From positions 62,001 through 126,000 of the forward strand of contig CAMLJN010000006.1 of assembly GCA_946480445.1 (NCBI GenBank): 64,000 nucleotides of DNA, in the 5' to 3' direction. The notes below the pieces were generated by a model, which was given only the letters and a program-made list of their open reading frames with translations, had not been told where the DNA came from and made no database searches. How positions within the stretch are numbered: position 1 is the stretch's first letter; each line of letters starts with the position of its first letter. This document shows, piece by piece, positions 47,671 to 57,452 of the stretch. The translations under genes were made by a program, and so were the position numbers. The DNA is from an uncultured Buttiauxella sp. Lineage in GTDB: Bacteria > Pseudomonadota > Gammaproteobacteria > Enterobacterales > Enterobacteriaceae.

Positions 47671-48356
47671 GGGGAAACTTGCTCCAGGGTTATCTCGTCA
47701 AAACCGTTCACCTGCGGGTGCACGCTCTGTGTGTCTGCCTCGCCACGAATTAGCTGTACGGTTTGCCAGCCAGCCTCGCGTGCGGCATCCAGCTCCTGAC
47801 GAATATCGGACAGGAACAGGAGCTCATGGCCAGCCTTACCCGTCTGAGCGGCAATATTGTGATAGGACTGTACGTCGCGCTTAGCCCCCACATGGGTATC
47901 AAAATAGCCGCTGAACACCGGGGTAATATCCCCTTCGTCACTATAGCCAAATAACAATTTTTGCGCGCTTACGGAGCCAGATGAATAGACATAAAGCGCC
48001 ACGCCCTGCTGCTGCCAGGCTTTAAAAGCGGGCAGAACATCGGCATAGAGATGGCCGGTAAAATTGCCGTTCACGTAGCCATCACGCCAGATCAATCCCT
48101 GAAGAGCCTTAAGCGCCGTGGACTTACGGTCCTCATCCATAAAACGAAAAAGCACCTCAATCAGACGCTCAGTTGTGGCCTGCGGTTCGCCTGTCTCCAC
48201 GCGCAGATCGCTGAGGATCGCTTTTATTTGCTCTTCATGCTGATGCCCGGCAATAAACCCCGCCAGCCGCTCGCGGGCGTAGGGAAAGAGGACGTTATGC
48301 ACAAAGCGAATATCCGTTGTGGTGCCTTCAATATCGGTAACGATAGCGCGGATCAT
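47667..48356 (-). CDS. mtnC: Enolase-phosphatase E1
   Basis: A HAD-family enzyme that enolises DK-MTP-1-P and removes its phosphate to give acireductone. From ATG 48356 it has 229 residues. HAD motif I is DIEGTTTDI, motif [18 protein letters not shown], and motif [17 protein letters not shown]. It overlaps mtnB by 4 bases (ATGA) and mtnD by 4 bases. Confidence 0.95.
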   Translation of the reverse strand: MIRAIVTDIEGTTTDIRFVHNVLFPYARERLAGFIAGHQHEEQIKAILSDLRVETGEPQATTERLIEVLFRFMDEDRKSTALKALQGLIWRDGYVNGNFTGHLYADVLPAFKAWQQQGVALYVYSSGSVSAQKLLFGYSDEGDITPVFSGYFDTHVGAKRDVQSYHNIAAQTGKAGHELLFLSDIRQELDAAREAGWQTVQLIRGEADTQSVHPQVNGFDEITLEQVSP

Positions 48357-48967
48357 ATTTTCTCCAGCTGACGTAAGCGCAGTTCGCACGCAAATAAAAA
48401 CTCCAGCCCTTCCAGGTGTTGACGGGCCTGCGCCACGTTTTTACCCCAGCAGGTCAGCCCGTGGCCGCGAAGCAGGAAGCCGTAACGCAGTGGATTTTCA
48501 GCTGCGTAGTGCTCAATACGGCTCGCCAGCTTTTCAATATCCTGGTCATTATCAAAAATGGCAATCGTCAGCGCATCCAGATGAGAAGTTTGCCCGCTGA
48601 GTGCCTTCTGCATTTCATAGCCCTGCAAGACCAGCGCGTGAGATTTCTCGACTCTGGAAAGCACGGTGGCGTTAACAGTGTGGGTATGGAGTACCGCCCC
48701 CGCCTCCGGGAACAAACGATAGATTAGGGTATGCAGGCCCGTTTCCGCCGAAGATTTTCGGCCCGAAGGCGCACGTCCGCAGGCTATGTCGACCTGAATA
48801 AAGTCCTGGGTCGTCAGGCTGCCTTTATCTTTTCCGGATTCGCTAAGCAGACAATGGGTTTCATCCTCACGAACCGACATATTCCCGCCGGTCGCCGGAG
48901 CCCAGCCTTTCGCACCCAGCCAGTGGCAGGCCGCCACCAGCTCGGTAAGCTGCAGATGTGCTGTCAT
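48353..48967 (-). CDS. mtnB: Methylthioribulose-1-phosphate dehydratase
   Basis: A zinc-dependent class II aldolase-fold enzyme that dehydrates MTRu-1-P. It has 204 residues. The zinc histidines are in [11 protein letters not shown] and RGHGLTCWG, and the substrate region is GNMSVR. It is the first gene of mtnBCD, divergent from mtnE, with MetJ-like boxes between them. Confidence 0.95.
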   Translation of the reverse strand: MTAHLQLTELVAACHWLGAKGWAPATGGNMSVREDETHCLLSESGKDKGSLTTQDFIQVDIACGRAPSGRKSSAETGLHTLIYRLFPEAGAVLHTHTVNATVLSRVEKSHALVLQGYEMQKALSGQTSHLDALTIAIFDNDQDIEKLASRIEHYAAENPLRYGFLLRGHGLTCWGKNVAQARQHLEGLEFLFACELRLRQLEKI

Positions 48968-49014
48968 ACCCTTCCTTATGTGCAGGTTGCAGGAACGCTA
49001 TATCGTTATAGTTT

Positions 49015-49030
49015 AGCCGTCTAAGCGTCT
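49015..49030. promoter_or_regulatory. Two tandem MetJ-like boxes between mtnB and mtnE
   Basis: On the minus strand the site reads AGACGCTTAGACGGCT, matching 13 of 16 positions of two consecutive AGACGTCT boxes. It lies directly upstream of the mtnE -35 (TTGCCA, 49034-49039) and within the likely mtnB promoter region. It is consistent with SAM-dependent repression of both transcripts. Confidence 0.65.
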
Positions 49031-49033
49031 TGA

Positions 49034-49061
49034 TTGCCAAATCTTAACATCGTGTTATAGT
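49034..49061 (+). promoter_or_regulatory. Candidate mtnE promoter
   Basis: -35 TTGCCA at 49034-49039, a 16-base spacer, and -10 TATAGT at 49056-49061. The ATG of mtnE is 48 bases downstream. The MetJ-like boxes end four bases before the -35. Confidence 0.5.
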
Positions 49062-49108
49062 CCCGGCAACACAAGGAATACAGGCATGACTTCAAAGGGC
49101 GCAGAAAA

Positions 49109-50269
49109 ATGACGCAAAATCCGTTGATTCCCGAAAGCAAATTACCCGCGCTGGGCACCACCATCTTCACGCAGATGAGCCAGCTTGCGCAGCAGCATCA
49201 GGCCATTAATCTTTCGCAGGGCTTTCCTGATTTTGACGGGCCAACGTATCTACAAGAACGTCTTGCCTTTCACGTCGCTAACGGCGCAAATCAGTACGCG
49301 CCAATGACCGGCGTGCAGGCGCTGCGCGAAGCTATTGCGGATAAAACCGCAGCGCTTTACGGGCATAAACCAGATGCGAACAGGGATATCACCGTCACCG
49401 CCGGAGCAACCGAAGCGCTGTATGCCGCCATTACCGCGCTCGTCAGGCCCGGCGATGAAGTGATTTGCTTTGATCCAAGCTATGACAGCTATGCTCCGGC
49501 GGTGGAGCTTTCCGGCGGAATACTCAAACGCATTGCGCTGCAACCCCCCTCTTTCCGCGTCGACTGGGATGAATTTTCCACCCTGCTCAGCTCGCGAACA
49601 CGCCTGGTCATTCTCAACACGCCGCACAATCCCTCGGCTACCGTATGGCGCAAAAGCGATTTTGCGGCGCTGTGGCAGGCCATTGGGCAACATGAAATTT
49701 ATGTGTTAAGCGATGAAGTCTACGAACATATTTGTTTCGCAGAAGAAGGTCACGCCAGCGTGCTGGCCCACCCGCAGCTGCGCGAGCGCGCCGTTGCCGT
49801 ATCGTCCTTTGGCAAAACATTCCATATGACGGGCTGGAAGGTGGGTTACTGCGTGGCACCGGCGGCCATAAGCGCCGAGCTGCGTAAGGTTCATCAGTAT
49901 CTGACCTTCGCGGTGAATACCCCGGCACAGCTTGCCATCGCGGATATGCTTCGTGTCGGGCCAGAACATTACCGGGAATTACCGGATTTTTATCGCGCGC
50001 GCAGGGACAAATTTATTCAGGCGCTGGCGGGCAGCCGTTTAGAAATACTGCCGTGCGAAGGCACCTACTTTCTGCTGGCGGATTACAGCGCTATCTCCGA
50101 TCTGGACGATGTGAGTTTCTGCCGGTGGCTGACCACGGAAGTGGGCGTCGCGGCCATTCCGCTCTCCGTGTTCTGCGCCGCTCCCTTCCCGCATAAATTG
50201 ATTCGCCTGTGCTTTGCGAAACAGGAAGCCACGCTGGATGCGGCCGCGCAGCGTTTGCGTAAGATTTGA
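49109..50269 (+). CDS. mtnE: Methionine aminotransferase (YbdL/MtnE type)
   Basis: A PLP fold-type I aminotransferase that converts KMTB to methionine, closing the salvage cycle. It has 386 residues and is very close to E. coli YbdL. NLSQGFPDFDGP opens the substrate pocket, TPHNPSATVW and the PLP lysine in SSFGKTFHMTGWKVGY are clear, and the C-terminal arginine is in HKLIRLCFAK. In E. coli ybdL lies near ahpCF without mtn genes; here it lies beside them, which supports the salvage role. Confidence 0.94.
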   Translation: MTQNPLIPESKLPALGTTIFTQMSQLAQQHQAINLSQGFPDFDGPTYLQERLAFHVANGANQYAPMTGVQALREAIADKTAALYGHKPDANRDITVTAGATEALYAAITALVRPGDEVICFDPSYDSYAPAVELSGGILKRIALQPPSFRVDWDEFSTLLSSRTRLVILNTPHNPSATVWRKSDFAALWQAIGQHEIYVLSDEVYEHICFAEEGHASVLAHPQLRERAVAVSSFGKTFHMTGWKVGYCVAPAAISAELRKVHQYLTFAVNTPAQLAIADMLRVGPEHYRELPDFYRARRDKFIQALAGSRLEILPCEGTYFLLADYSAISDLDDVSFCRWLTTEVGVAAIPLSVFCAAPFPHKLIRLCFAKQEATLDAAAQRLRKI

Positions 50270-50322
50270 GTGAAGAAGGGAAGCGGATGGGCGTTCACGC
50301 TTATCCACGCCACAAAGAAGCT

Positions 50323-50351
50323 GGTCGGGTAAGCCTGATCGCCACCCGACC
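50323..50351. repeat. REP-like palindrome between convergent mtnE and opgB
   Basis: GGTCGGGT / ACCCGACC with a 13-base loop (AAGCCTGATCGCC), flanked by further pairing AGCT...AGCT. It resembles the element at 2589-2616 and enterobacterial REP units. Confidence 0.55.
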
Positions 50352-50362
50352 TCCAGCTAAAC

Positions 50363-52651
50363 CTATGCCGCTGGCACCACTTTGATGTCTACCATGCCAA
50401 TTCCCAGCTTGCGTGGTTCATGCCCCAGAATATTGCCTTCGTTGGAGAGCTGCGGCTCTGGCGGCACGATGACCAGAGTATTGCTCCGCTCCGGGTTAGC
50501 AAAATGCAGCGTTGTGGTGCTCAGCGCTTCGCTTAACGTCAGCGACTGCTGCTGGCTGCCCACTTTTACCGGTATCGCTTTTCCGGCATTTGGCCCGAAC
50601 GCCCTGGCGGTGATCACCAGATCGAATTTTTCCGGCAGCGGCGCGTCGTACTCAATTTTCACCTCCGGGGCTAAATTCGCATTTGACCAGCGGCCCCAGG
50701 CTTCCGGCCGTGAAATGCCGCTGAACTGCTTCACGTTTTGCGGCGCGCCCGGCACGCTGAAGATAAAGCTGTCGGCCTGATAGCGAATCGCATTTTCGTC
50801 GACTTTCAGCGCCGCCACGCTTTTATTAAAACGATCTTTATCGAGCTGTTCTTCGGCAAACTTCACCGGCTGCTTATCAAGCTGCGCCTCGATAAGGCGA
50901 ATCTTTGGTTTACCGCCAAGCTGCCCTTGCGACACGCAAAGTCCGCTAGAAAGCGCGAGCTGCGGCTCCCACAGGCGCGCCATTTTAAAGCAGCGATCGA
51001 CCCAGATAAATTTATCCTTCACCGAAAATTCTGCCAGCTGATAGCGCAGCGGGGCGGAATATTCGCTCTCCGGCAGCGGCTCGATTTTGTCGTCGGTAAT
51101 CCGCAGCAGCAGCGGCATTTTGAAGTGCGCGCCTGAGAAGCTGAAGGTGTTTTTCTTCTGATCGATGGCGTAGTCGGTGATGGATTTCGGGAAATGCCAC
51201 AGGTCGATGACGTCCGGTTTCCAGGCGATGATTTTCTCTTTGATGTTCATAAACACCGATGAGAGCGACTCGCCGGAAATACTGCTTCGCCCAAGCCCGA
51301 TATAGTTATCTCCGCCGAGAATATCCAGCACGGTGGCGCCGTTATCCAGCGTGCTGCGTTTTACCGGCATCAATTTAGCATCAGGTTTATCGCCGCGGAT
51401 AATAAAGAACAGGTTGTTACGCTCCTGCTTATTAAGATATTTATAGGCGGTGTTATTCATCGCCAGGTGATCGGACGAAACAACAATCACGGTATTTTTA
51501 AAATACGGCGAAGATTTAATTTTTTCTATTAAGCCTGCAATGTGCTCCTGGCTACAGGCGACGGCGCTAAATGACTGATTAACTTTTCCGTCAACTGAAT
51601 AGCTGCGGCGCTGACAGGTTTTAGAAATAAAGCCGTCGGGATGGTGGGTATCCACCGTCAGCGTAAACAAAGAGAAGCGCTTCCGGGCCTTTGAAAGCTC
51701 GATGAATTTTTCATAAACCTCATCCAGAACGGTGTCGTCATAGTAGCCCCAGTTATTTTTATAACCCGGATCGGCGACCATCGTTTTCAGTTCCTGCGCA
51801 CCGTACATATGGTCGAAGCCGTGAGATTGTAAAAAGACGTCTTTACCGGCAAAACGCAGATCTGCGCCCTGTATAAAGTAGTTTTCATAGCCGGAAGCTT
51901 TGAGAATATCTCCCAGACAGATGTTCTTCGGGAAAAAGCTCGACATCGACGCCGAGGAGTTGCCTTCAAACGGTGCGAACAACGGAATACCGCACTGGGA
52001 GGAAACCATCCCCGCAATGGTGTAATCCGTGCCGGGCAGCTGGCCCGTATGGCTGAAATCCAGGGCGGAATCCTTCAACGCTGTTAATTCCGGCGCTAAA
52101 TCCGGGAAGACGTCTGGCTGAAAATAAGTACGCTCCAGACTTTCACCGTAAATATAAACCAGATTTAATTTTGGGTTATTAATTACGCCGTGCGGCACTT
52201 TATAAAATGCGGCGAAGTCTGAGTCGCCGCTGCGTGTCTGGGATTTCACCAGATCCACTACCTGGCGAAAAGCTGAGGAGGCATCCACCGAGGCCAGGGC
52301 AAGGAGCAGCGCCAGCAGGCTGTAGCCAAAATGATGCGGATGGTGTCGACGACGACGCAGGATCCACGTCAGCAGGCCAAAAATGACCACCAGCCCGGCC
52401 GCCACGCCCAGCCCCGGCAACACGTATTTGCCTATCCCCGCCCCCGTCAGGCTGCTGGTCAGGGTATAGAGCACGGCGTCGTTGATGCCTTCCCCGGTAA
52501 AATAGTTGCTGGCGACCAGCGTCACGTTCAGGACGATATAAAGCGACAAAATCACCAGGATGGAAGCAAACCACCAGATATTTCGCCCGGCTTTAACGGC
52601 ATATACAGCAATGGCTGCCACAAACAACACGATTGAAAGCAATTCCGACAA
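50363..52651 (-). CDS. opgB: Phosphoglycerol transferase I (OpgB homologue)
   Basis: OpgB transfers phosphoglycerol from phosphatidylglycerol to osmoregulated periplasmic glucans. Four hydrophobic segments lie in about residues 1-140. A large periplasmic sulfatase/alkaline-phosphatase-type domain follows, with [12 protein letters not shown], the metal-site threonine in [20 protein letters not shown] and [18 protein letters not shown]. The TTG at 52651 (read as [10 protein letters not shown]) is chosen because GAGGGG lies six bases upstream and it gives 762 residues against 763 in E. coli; a GTG at 52681 starts a longer frame. In E. coli opgB is at about 99 min, so its position beside ahpC is unusual. 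Confidence 0.92.
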   Translation of the reverse strand: MSELLSIVLFVAAIAVYAVKAGRNIWWFASILVILSLYIVLNVTLVASNYFTGEGINDAVLYTLTSSLTGAGIGKYVLPGLGVAAGLVVIFGLLTWILRRRRHHPHHFGYSLLALLLALASVDASSAFRQVVDLVKSQTRSGDSDFAAFYKVPHGVINNPKLNLVYIYGESLERTYFQPDVFPDLAPELTALKDSALDFSHTGQLPGTDYTIAGMVSSQCGIPLFAPFEGNSSASMSSFFPKNICLGDILKASGYENYFIQGADLRFAGKDVFLQSHGFDHMYGAQELKTMVADPGYKNNWGYYDDTVLDEVYEKFIELSKARKRFSLFTLTVDTHHPDGFISKTCQRRSYSVDGKVNQSFSAVACSQEHIAGLIEKIKSSPYFKNTVIVVSSDHLAMNNTAYKYLNKQERNNLFFIIRGDKPDAKLMPVKRSTLDNGATVLDILGGDNYIGLGRSSISGESLSSVFMNIKEKIIAWKPDVIDLWHFPKSITDYAIDQKKNTFSFSGAHFKMPLLLRITDDKIEPLPESEYSAPLRYQLAEFSVKDKFIWVDRCFKMARLWEPQLALSSGLCVSQGQLGGKPKIRLIEAQLDKQPVKFAEEQLDKDRFNKSVAALKVDENAIRYQADSFIFSVPGAPQNVKQFSGISRPEAWGRWSNANLAPEVKIEYDAPLPEKFDLVITARAFGPNAGKAIPVKVGSQQQSLTLSEALSTTTLHFANPERSNTLVIVPPEPQLSNEGNILGHEPRKLGIGMVDIKVVPAA

Positions 52652-52849
52652 CTGCTGCCCCTCACAAAAATGGACGCCCACGCGGCGCGATACCTGCTTT
52701 ACAGAAATTCAGAGCGCTAAATCTAGCGTCGTTGCCTGAGCGTTGCAATTTGTCTGTCATAAAACTGTGCTGCATTTCGGAATTGTTGAGCAACGCCCAA
52801 TAATAGGATTTATCTATTGCAACCATCGTTACGACAATCGCCGCCCCGA

Positions 52850-52879
52850 TTGACCTTTTCACCGCTTCGGTGCTGTAAT
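52850..52879 (+). promoter_or_regulatory. Candidate promoter upstream of the small-RNA-like unit
   Basis: -35 TTGACC at 52850-52855, an 18-base spacer, and -10 TGTAAT at 52874-52879. Transcription would start near 52886, directly before the first hairpin. Confidence 0.4.
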
Positions 52880-52885
52880 CCCCCG

Positions 52886-52962
52886 CGCTGTTACTATTTT
52901 TTAAAGTGGAATGGTAACGCGCAACATTAAGAGGCCGCCCTGGCAACAGGGTGGCCTTTTTC
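52886..52962 (+). ncRNA. Candidate small RNA with two hairpins and a U tail
   Basis: Hairpin 1 pairs GCGC-T-GTTAC (52885-52894) with GTAACGCGC (52914-52922) around an A/T-rich loop. Hairpin 2 pairs AGGCCGCCCTG (52932-52942) with CAGGGTGGCCT (52947-52957), one G-U pair and a GCAA loop, followed by TTTTCTT. The unit is about 77 bases. It is not the tail of any plus-strand gene I can see. Alternatively it is a 3' remnant of a lost gene whose terminator insulates ahpC. Confidence 0.4.
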
Positions 52963-52979
52963 TTGGGCGAAAAAGCGTT

Positions 52980-53022
52980 GTAAGGTATGGCTTATTGATT
53001 CGATAAAACCTACCCATTAGAG
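52980..53022 (+). promoter_or_regulatory. Probable OxyR-controlled ahpC promoter region
   Basis: The stretch from TAAGGTATGGCTTATTGATT onward resembles the E. coli ahpC upstream OxyR region as I remember it. The spacing to the ahpC start (about 55-95 bases) is also similar. I cannot align individual OxyR tetrads with confidence. Confidence 0.4.
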
Positions 53023-53075
53023 ATAAGTGCCCAACTTCGGTACCTTTCCCCCATCGCAAAACGGAGGAAGTACAG

Positions 53076-53639
53076 ATGTCTTTAATTAATACAAAAATCA
53101 AACCTTTCAAAAACAGCGCTTTTAAAAACGGTGAATTTATCGAAGTCACCGAGCAGGACGTAGAAGGTCGCTGGAGCGTGTTCTTCTTCTATCCGGCTGA
53201 CTTTACCTTTGTATGCCCGACTGAGCTGGGCGACGTGGCCGACCACTACGAAGAGTTCCAGAAACTGGGCGTGGATATTTACTCTGTGTCCACCGACACC
53301 CACTTCACCCACAAAGCGTGGCACAGCAGCTCCGAAACCATCGCTAAAATCAAATATGCGATGATCGGCGACCCAACCGGCGCCCTGACCCGCAACTTCG
53401 AAAACATGCGTGAAGATGAAGGCCTGGCGGACCGCGGTACCTTTATCGTTGACCCGCAGGGCATCATCCAGGCTATCGAAGTCACCGCCGAAGGCATTGG
53501 CCGCGACGCCTCCGACCTGCTGCGTAAAGTGAAGGCCGCTCAGTACGTTGCCTCTCACCCAGGCGAAGTTTGCCCGGCAAAATGGAAAGAAGGCGAAGCG
53601 ACGCTGGCTCCGTCCCTGGACCTGGTCGGTAAAATCTAA
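53076..53639 (+). CDS. ahpC: Alkyl hydroperoxide reductase peroxiredoxin subunit
   Basis: A typical 2-Cys peroxiredoxin that scavenges H2O2 and organic peroxides. It has 187 residues, as in E. coli. The peroxidatic cysteine is in [11 protein letters not shown] (Cys47) and the resolving cysteine in [11 protein letters not shown] (Cys166). It has a strong ribosome-binding site and a terminator-like hairpin after the stop, so AhpC should exceed AhpF. Confidence 0.98.
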   Translation: MSLINTKIKPFKNSAFKNGEFIEVTEQDVEGRWSVFFFYPADFTFVCPTELGDVADHYEEFQKLGVDIYSVSTDTHFTHKAWHSSSETIAKIKYAMIGDPTGALTRNFENMREDEGLADRGTFIVDPQGIIQAIEVTAEGIGRDASDLLRKVKAAQYVASHPGEVCPAKWKEGEATLAPSLDLVGKI

Positions 53640-53664
53640 TTCTAAGCCTGTCTGACACTCTTTT

Positions 53665-53689
53665 ATCGGCTGCGCCGCAGCCGATTTTT
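53665..53689 (+). terminator. Hairpin with T-run between ahpC and ahpF
   Basis: ATCGGCTGCG / CGCAGCCGAT followed by TTTT. It lies 26 bases after ahpC and 27 before ahpF. Probably a leaky terminator that reduces ahpF transcription relative to ahpC. Confidence 0.75.
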
Positions 53690-53715
53690 CTCGCGTAACA
53701 CCAGGGAGACTTCCC

Positions 53716-55284
53716 ATGCTCGACACCAACATGAAAACCCAGCTCAAAGCCTATCTTGAGCGATTAACTAAACCTGTTGAGCTGATTGCCACACTGGATG
53801 ACGGTGCAAAATCAGCGGAGATAAAGGAACTCCTCGCAGAGATTGCCGACCTGTCTGACAAGGTTTCCTTTACCATTAACAACGACCTGCCGGTGCGCAA
53901 GCCGTCGTTCCTGATTACTAACCCAGGCTCTGATAAGGGTCCGCGTTTTGCGGGTTCCCCGCTTGGCCACGAATTTACTTCTCTGGTGCTGGCGCTGTTG
54001 CAGACCGGGGGACATCCGTCGAAAGAGTCGCAGGATTTGCTGGCGCAGATCCGCGAGATCGACGGGGATTTCCACTTTGAAACCTATTACTCCCTCTCCT
54101 GCCACAACTGCCCGGACGTTGTGCAGGCGCTGAACCTGATGAGCGTGCTGAATCCGCGCATCAGCCATACCGCCATCGACGGTGGCGTGTATCAGCATGA
54201 AATTCAGGAACGTAACGTGATGGGCGTGCCCGCCGTATTCCTGAACGGCAAAGAGTTTGGCCAGGGCCGCATGACGCTTGCTGAGATCGTCGGTAAAATT
54301 GACACCGGGGCAGAAAAGCGTGCGGTGGCAGCATTAAACCAACGTGAAGCCTACGACGTGCTAATCGTCGGCAGCGGCCCTGCTGGCGCGGCGGCGGCGG
54401 TTTACGCGGCGCGTAAAGGTATCCGTACCGGCCTGATGGGCGAACGCTTTGGCGGCCAGGTTTTAGATACCGTAGACATTGAAAACTACATTTCTGTGCC
54501 TAAGACCGAAGGCCAGAAGCTGGCTGGTGCGTTAAAGGCCCACGTTGACGATTACGATGTGGATGTGATTGATACCCAGAGCGCAAGCAAGCTGATCCCC
54601 GCCCGGGAAGAAGGTGGCCTGCATCAGATCCAGACGGCGTCGGGGGCCACCCTGAGCGCACGCAGCGTTATCATTGCCACCGGTGCCAAATGGCGCAATA
54701 TGAACGTGCCGGGTGAAGAGCAGTACCGCACCAAAGGCGTCACCTACTGCCCGCATTGCGATGGCCCGCTGTTTAAAGGCAAGCGCGTGGCGGTGATCGG
54801 CGGCGGTAACTCCGGTGTGGAAGCAGCCATCGACCTTGCGGGAATTGTTGAGCATGTCACGCTGCTGGAGTTTGCCCCTGAGATGAAAGCCGACCAGGTA
54901 TTGCAGAACAAAGTACGCAGCCTGCGCAACGTCGACATTATCCTGAATGCGCAAACGCTGGAAGTAAAAGGCGATGGCAGCAAAGTAACCGGCCTGCAGT
55001 ATAAGGATCGCGTTTCAGAAAGCGTTCATGATATCGCGCTTTCCGGCATCTTCGTGCAGATTGGCCTGCTGCCAAACACCACCTGGCTTGAAGGCAGCGT
55101 TGAGCGCAACCGCATGGGTGAAATTATGATCGATGCGAAGTGCGAAACTACCGTGAAAGGGGTGTTTGCCGCAGGCGACTGCACAACAGTGCCCTACAAA
55201 CAAATCATCATTGCGACCGGCGAAGGCGCCAAAGCCTCGCTGAGCGCTTTTGATTACCTGATCCGCACCTCAGCACCAGAATAA
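53716..55284 (+). CDS. ahpF: Alkyl hydroperoxide reductase flavoprotein subunit
   Basis: AhpF reduces AhpC with NADH through FAD and two disulfide centres. It has 522 residues. The N-terminal double thioredoxin fold has CHNCPD (about 129-132). FAD motif [14 protein letters not shown], the redox-active CPHCDG and NAD-binding [10 protein letters not shown] follow. [13 protein letters not shown] closes the FAD site. It is the second gene of ahpCF. Confidence 0.98.
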   Translation: MLDTNMKTQLKAYLERLTKPVELIATLDDGAKSAEIKELLAEIADLSDKVSFTINNDLPVRKPSFLITNPGSDKGPRFAGSPLGHEFTSLVLALLQTGGHPSKESQDLLAQIREIDGDFHFETYYSLSCHNCPDVVQALNLMSVLNPRISHTAIDGGVYQHEIQERNVMGVPAVFLNGKEFGQGRMTLAEIVGKIDTGAEKRAVAALNQREAYDVLIVGSGPAGAAAAVYAARKGIRTGLMGERFGGQVLDTVDIENYISVPKTEGQKLAGALKAHVDDYDVDVIDTQSASKLIPAREEGGLHQIQTASGATLSARSVIIATGAKWRNMNVPGEEQYRTKGVTYCPHCDGPLFKGKRVAVIGGGNSGVEAAIDLAGIVEHVTLLEFAPEMKADQVLQNKVRSLRNVDIILNAQTLEVKGDGSKVTGLQYKDRVSESVHDIALSGIFVQIGLLPNTTWLEGSVERNRMGEIMIDAKCETTVKGVFAAGDCTTVPYKQIIIATGEGAKASLSAFDYLIRTSAPE

Positions 55285-55309
55285 ATAAGCCTGCACACAG
55301 CAAAAATAA

Positions 55310-55371
55310 GGCCGCATATAAGCGGCCAATAATAATCAGTATGAAGCGGCCTTTGCAGAGGCCGCTTTTTT
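55310..55371. terminator. Two hairpins between convergent ahpF and cysS
   Basis: GGCCGC / GCGGCC (55310-55327) is followed by AAGCGGCCT / AGGCCGCTT (55344-55367) and a T-run to 55371. The second is a standard Rho-independent terminator for ahpF and may also serve cysS from the other side. Confidence 0.82.
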
Positions 55372-55381
55372 ACAGCTAAAA

Positions 55382-56770
55382 CTACTTACGACGCCAGGTT
55401 GTCCCCGCCGCGCCATCTTCCAGCACAATCCCCATCTCGTTTAAGCGATCGCGCGCCTGATCGGCCAGCGCCCAGTCTTTTGCCTTGCGGGCGTCGTTGC
55501 GTTGCTTGATCAGCGCTTCGATCTCGGCCACTTCGCCGTCGTCCGCCTGGGCACCGCTTTGCAGGAAGGCTTCCGGCTCCTGCTCCAGCAGGCCCAGCAC
55601 GCCAGACAGCTGACGTAGCGCCGCCGCCAGACCGTTTGCGGCGGCCAGGTCTTCCGTTTTCAGGCGGTTAACTTCGCGGGCCATATCAAACAGCACCGAG
55701 TAGGCTTCCGGGGTGTTGAAGTCATCGTCCATGGCTTCGCGGAAGCGTGCTTCAAAGGCTTCGCCCCCGGCTGGCTGAACGCTGCTGTCCGTGCCGCGCA
55801 GCGCGGTATACAGACGCTCAAGGGAGGTGCGCGCCTGCTTTAAGTTTTCTTCGCTGTAGTTCAGCTGGCTGCGGTAGTGGCCGGACATCAGGAAGTAGCG
55901 AATGGTTTCCGCATCGTAGTATTTCAGCACGTCGCGCACGGTGAAGAAGTTGCCCAGCGATTTGGACATCTTTTCACGATCCACCATCACCATTCCGGAG
56001 TGCATCCAGGTATTGACGTATTCCCCGTCGTGGGCGCAGGTGGACTGAGCAATTTCGTTTTCATGGTGCGGGAACATCAGGTCTGAACCGCCGCCGTGAA
56101 TATCAAAATGGTTGCCGAGCTGCTTGCAGTTCATGGCGGAACATTCGATATGCCAGCCCGGACGGCCTTCGCCCCACGGGGAAGTCCAGCTTGGCTCGCC
56201 CGGCTTGGACATCTTCCACAGCACGAAGTCCATCGGGTTGCGCTTTACGTTCGCTTCAACTTCCACGCGCGCCCCAGCCTGCAGCTGATCCAGATCCTGC
56301 CGGGAAAGTTTGCCGTAGGCAGGATCGGTTTCCACCGAGAACATCACGTCGCCATTTGAAGCAACGTAAGCATGGTTGCGGGCGATCAGTTGTTCAACGA
56401 TTTCGATAATTTCCGGAATATGTTTGGTCGCACGCGGCTCGCTGTCCGGACGCAAAATGTTCAGCGCATCGAAGTCTGCGTGCATTTCAGCGACCATACG
56501 ATCCACAAGCGCGACAAAATCTTCGCCGTTTTCGTGGGCGCGTTTAATAATTTTATCGTCGATGTCGGTGATATTGCGCACGTACTTCAGCTTGTAGCCC
56601 AGAAAACGCAGGTAGCGGGCGACAACATCAAAGGCCACAAAAGTACGCCCGTGGCCAATATGGCACAGGTCGTAAACGGTAATCCCACACACGTACATGC
56701 CAACAGCGCCTGCATGAATAGGTTTGAATTCCTCTTTTTGACGACTCATTGTATTGAAGATTTTTAACAT
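55382..56770 (-). CDS. cysS: Cysteinyl-tRNA synthetase
   Basis: A class I synthetase. The start at 56770 ([15 protein letters not shown]) gives 462 residues against 461 in E. coli. Signature motifs are HIGHG (about 38-42) and KMSKS (about 267-271). Zinc ligands include [10 protein letters not shown] and [10 protein letters not shown] with the HHENE histidines. It is divergent from ppiB as in E. coli, but in E. coli it does not adjoin ahpF. Confidence 0.97.
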   Translation of the reverse strand: MLKIFNTMSRQKEEFKPIHAGAVGMYVCGITVYDLCHIGHGRTFVAFDVVARYLRFLGYKLKYVRNITDIDDKIIKRAHENGEDFVALVDRMVAEMHADFDALNILRPDSEPRATKHIPEIIEIVEQLIARNHAYVASNGDVMFSVETDPAYGKLSRQDLDQLQAGARVEVEANVKRNPMDFVLWKMSKPGEPSWTSPWGEGRPGWHIECSAMNCKQLGNHFDIHGGGSDLMFPHHENEIAQSTCAHDGEYVNTWMHSGMVMVDREKMSKSLGNFFTVRDVLKYYDAETIRYFLMSGHYRSQLNYSEENLKQARTSLERLYTALRGTDSSVQPAGGEAFEARFREAMDDDFNTPEAYSVLFDMAREVNRLKTEDLAAANGLAAALRQLSGVLGLLEQEPEAFLQSGAQADDGEVAEIEALIKQRNDARKAKDWALADQARDRLNEMGIVLEDGAAGTTWRRK

Positions 56771-56947
56771 CAGGGGATTCCATATCAACGTGTGTAAGCA
56801 AAATATTGCTCTATGTTACCTCAAAATTACACACACAAGCAGCACGCTTTGCAAGGTGATGATGATGTGCAGTTATGCTATAACAACCACCTTGTGTGGC
56901 GGCACCGTCTGCCGGAACACTGTCTGACTAAATATAGGATGCACAGC

Positions 56948-57442
56948 ATGGTTACTTTTCATACTAATCACGGCGATATCGTCATCAAAACTTTTGACGA
57001 TAAAGCGCCAGTTACCGTTAAAAACTTCCTGGATTACTGTCGCGAAGGTTTCTACGACAACACCATTTTCCACCGTGTGATCAACGGTTTTATGATCCAG
57101 GGCGGCGGTTTTGAACCCGGCATGAAGCAGAAAGAAACCAAAGACACCATTCAGAACGAAGCCAACAACGGTCTGAAAAACACCCGCGGTACGCTGGCTA
57201 TGGCGCGTACCCAGGCTCCACACTCTGCCAGCGCACAGTTCTTTATCAACGTGGTGGATAACGACTTCCTGAACTTCAGCGGCGAAAGCCTGCAGGGCTG
57301 GGGCTACTGCGTCTTTGCTGAAGTCGTTGAAGGCATGGATGTCGTGGATAAAATCAAAGCCGTCTCTACCGGCCGCAGCGGTATGCACCAGGACGTGCCG
57401 AAAGAAGACGTCATTATTAACAGCGTCACCGTAAGCGAATAA
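56948..57442 (+). CDS. ppiB: Cytoplasmic cyclophilin PpiB
   Basis: A peptidyl-prolyl isomerase of the cyclophilin family. From ATG 56948 ([14 protein letters not shown]) it has 164 residues, as in E. coli; the frame is open upstream without family support. Active-site motifs are [13 protein letters not shown] and [10 protein letters not shown]. lpxH follows after 10 bases. Confidence 0.97.
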   Translation: MVTFHTNHGDIVIKTFDDKAPVTVKNFLDYCREGFYDNTIFHRVINGFMIQGGGFEPGMKQKETKDTIQNEANNGLKNTRGTLAMARTQAPHSASAQFFINVVDNDFLNFSGESLQGWGYCVFAEVVEGMDVVDKIKAVSTGRSGMHQDVPKEDVIINSVTVSE

Positions 57443-57452
57443 TTTCCGCTTT

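Larger units (their letters stand above)
52652..53075. other. Divergent opgB-ahpC intergenic region (424 bases)
   Basis: No protein gene is visible. The region holds a small-RNA-like unit (promoter 52850-52879, two hairpins and a T-run to 52962), an OxyR-like region at about 52980-53022, and the strong ahpC ribosome-binding site GGAGGAAG at 53061-53068. Confidence 0.6.
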
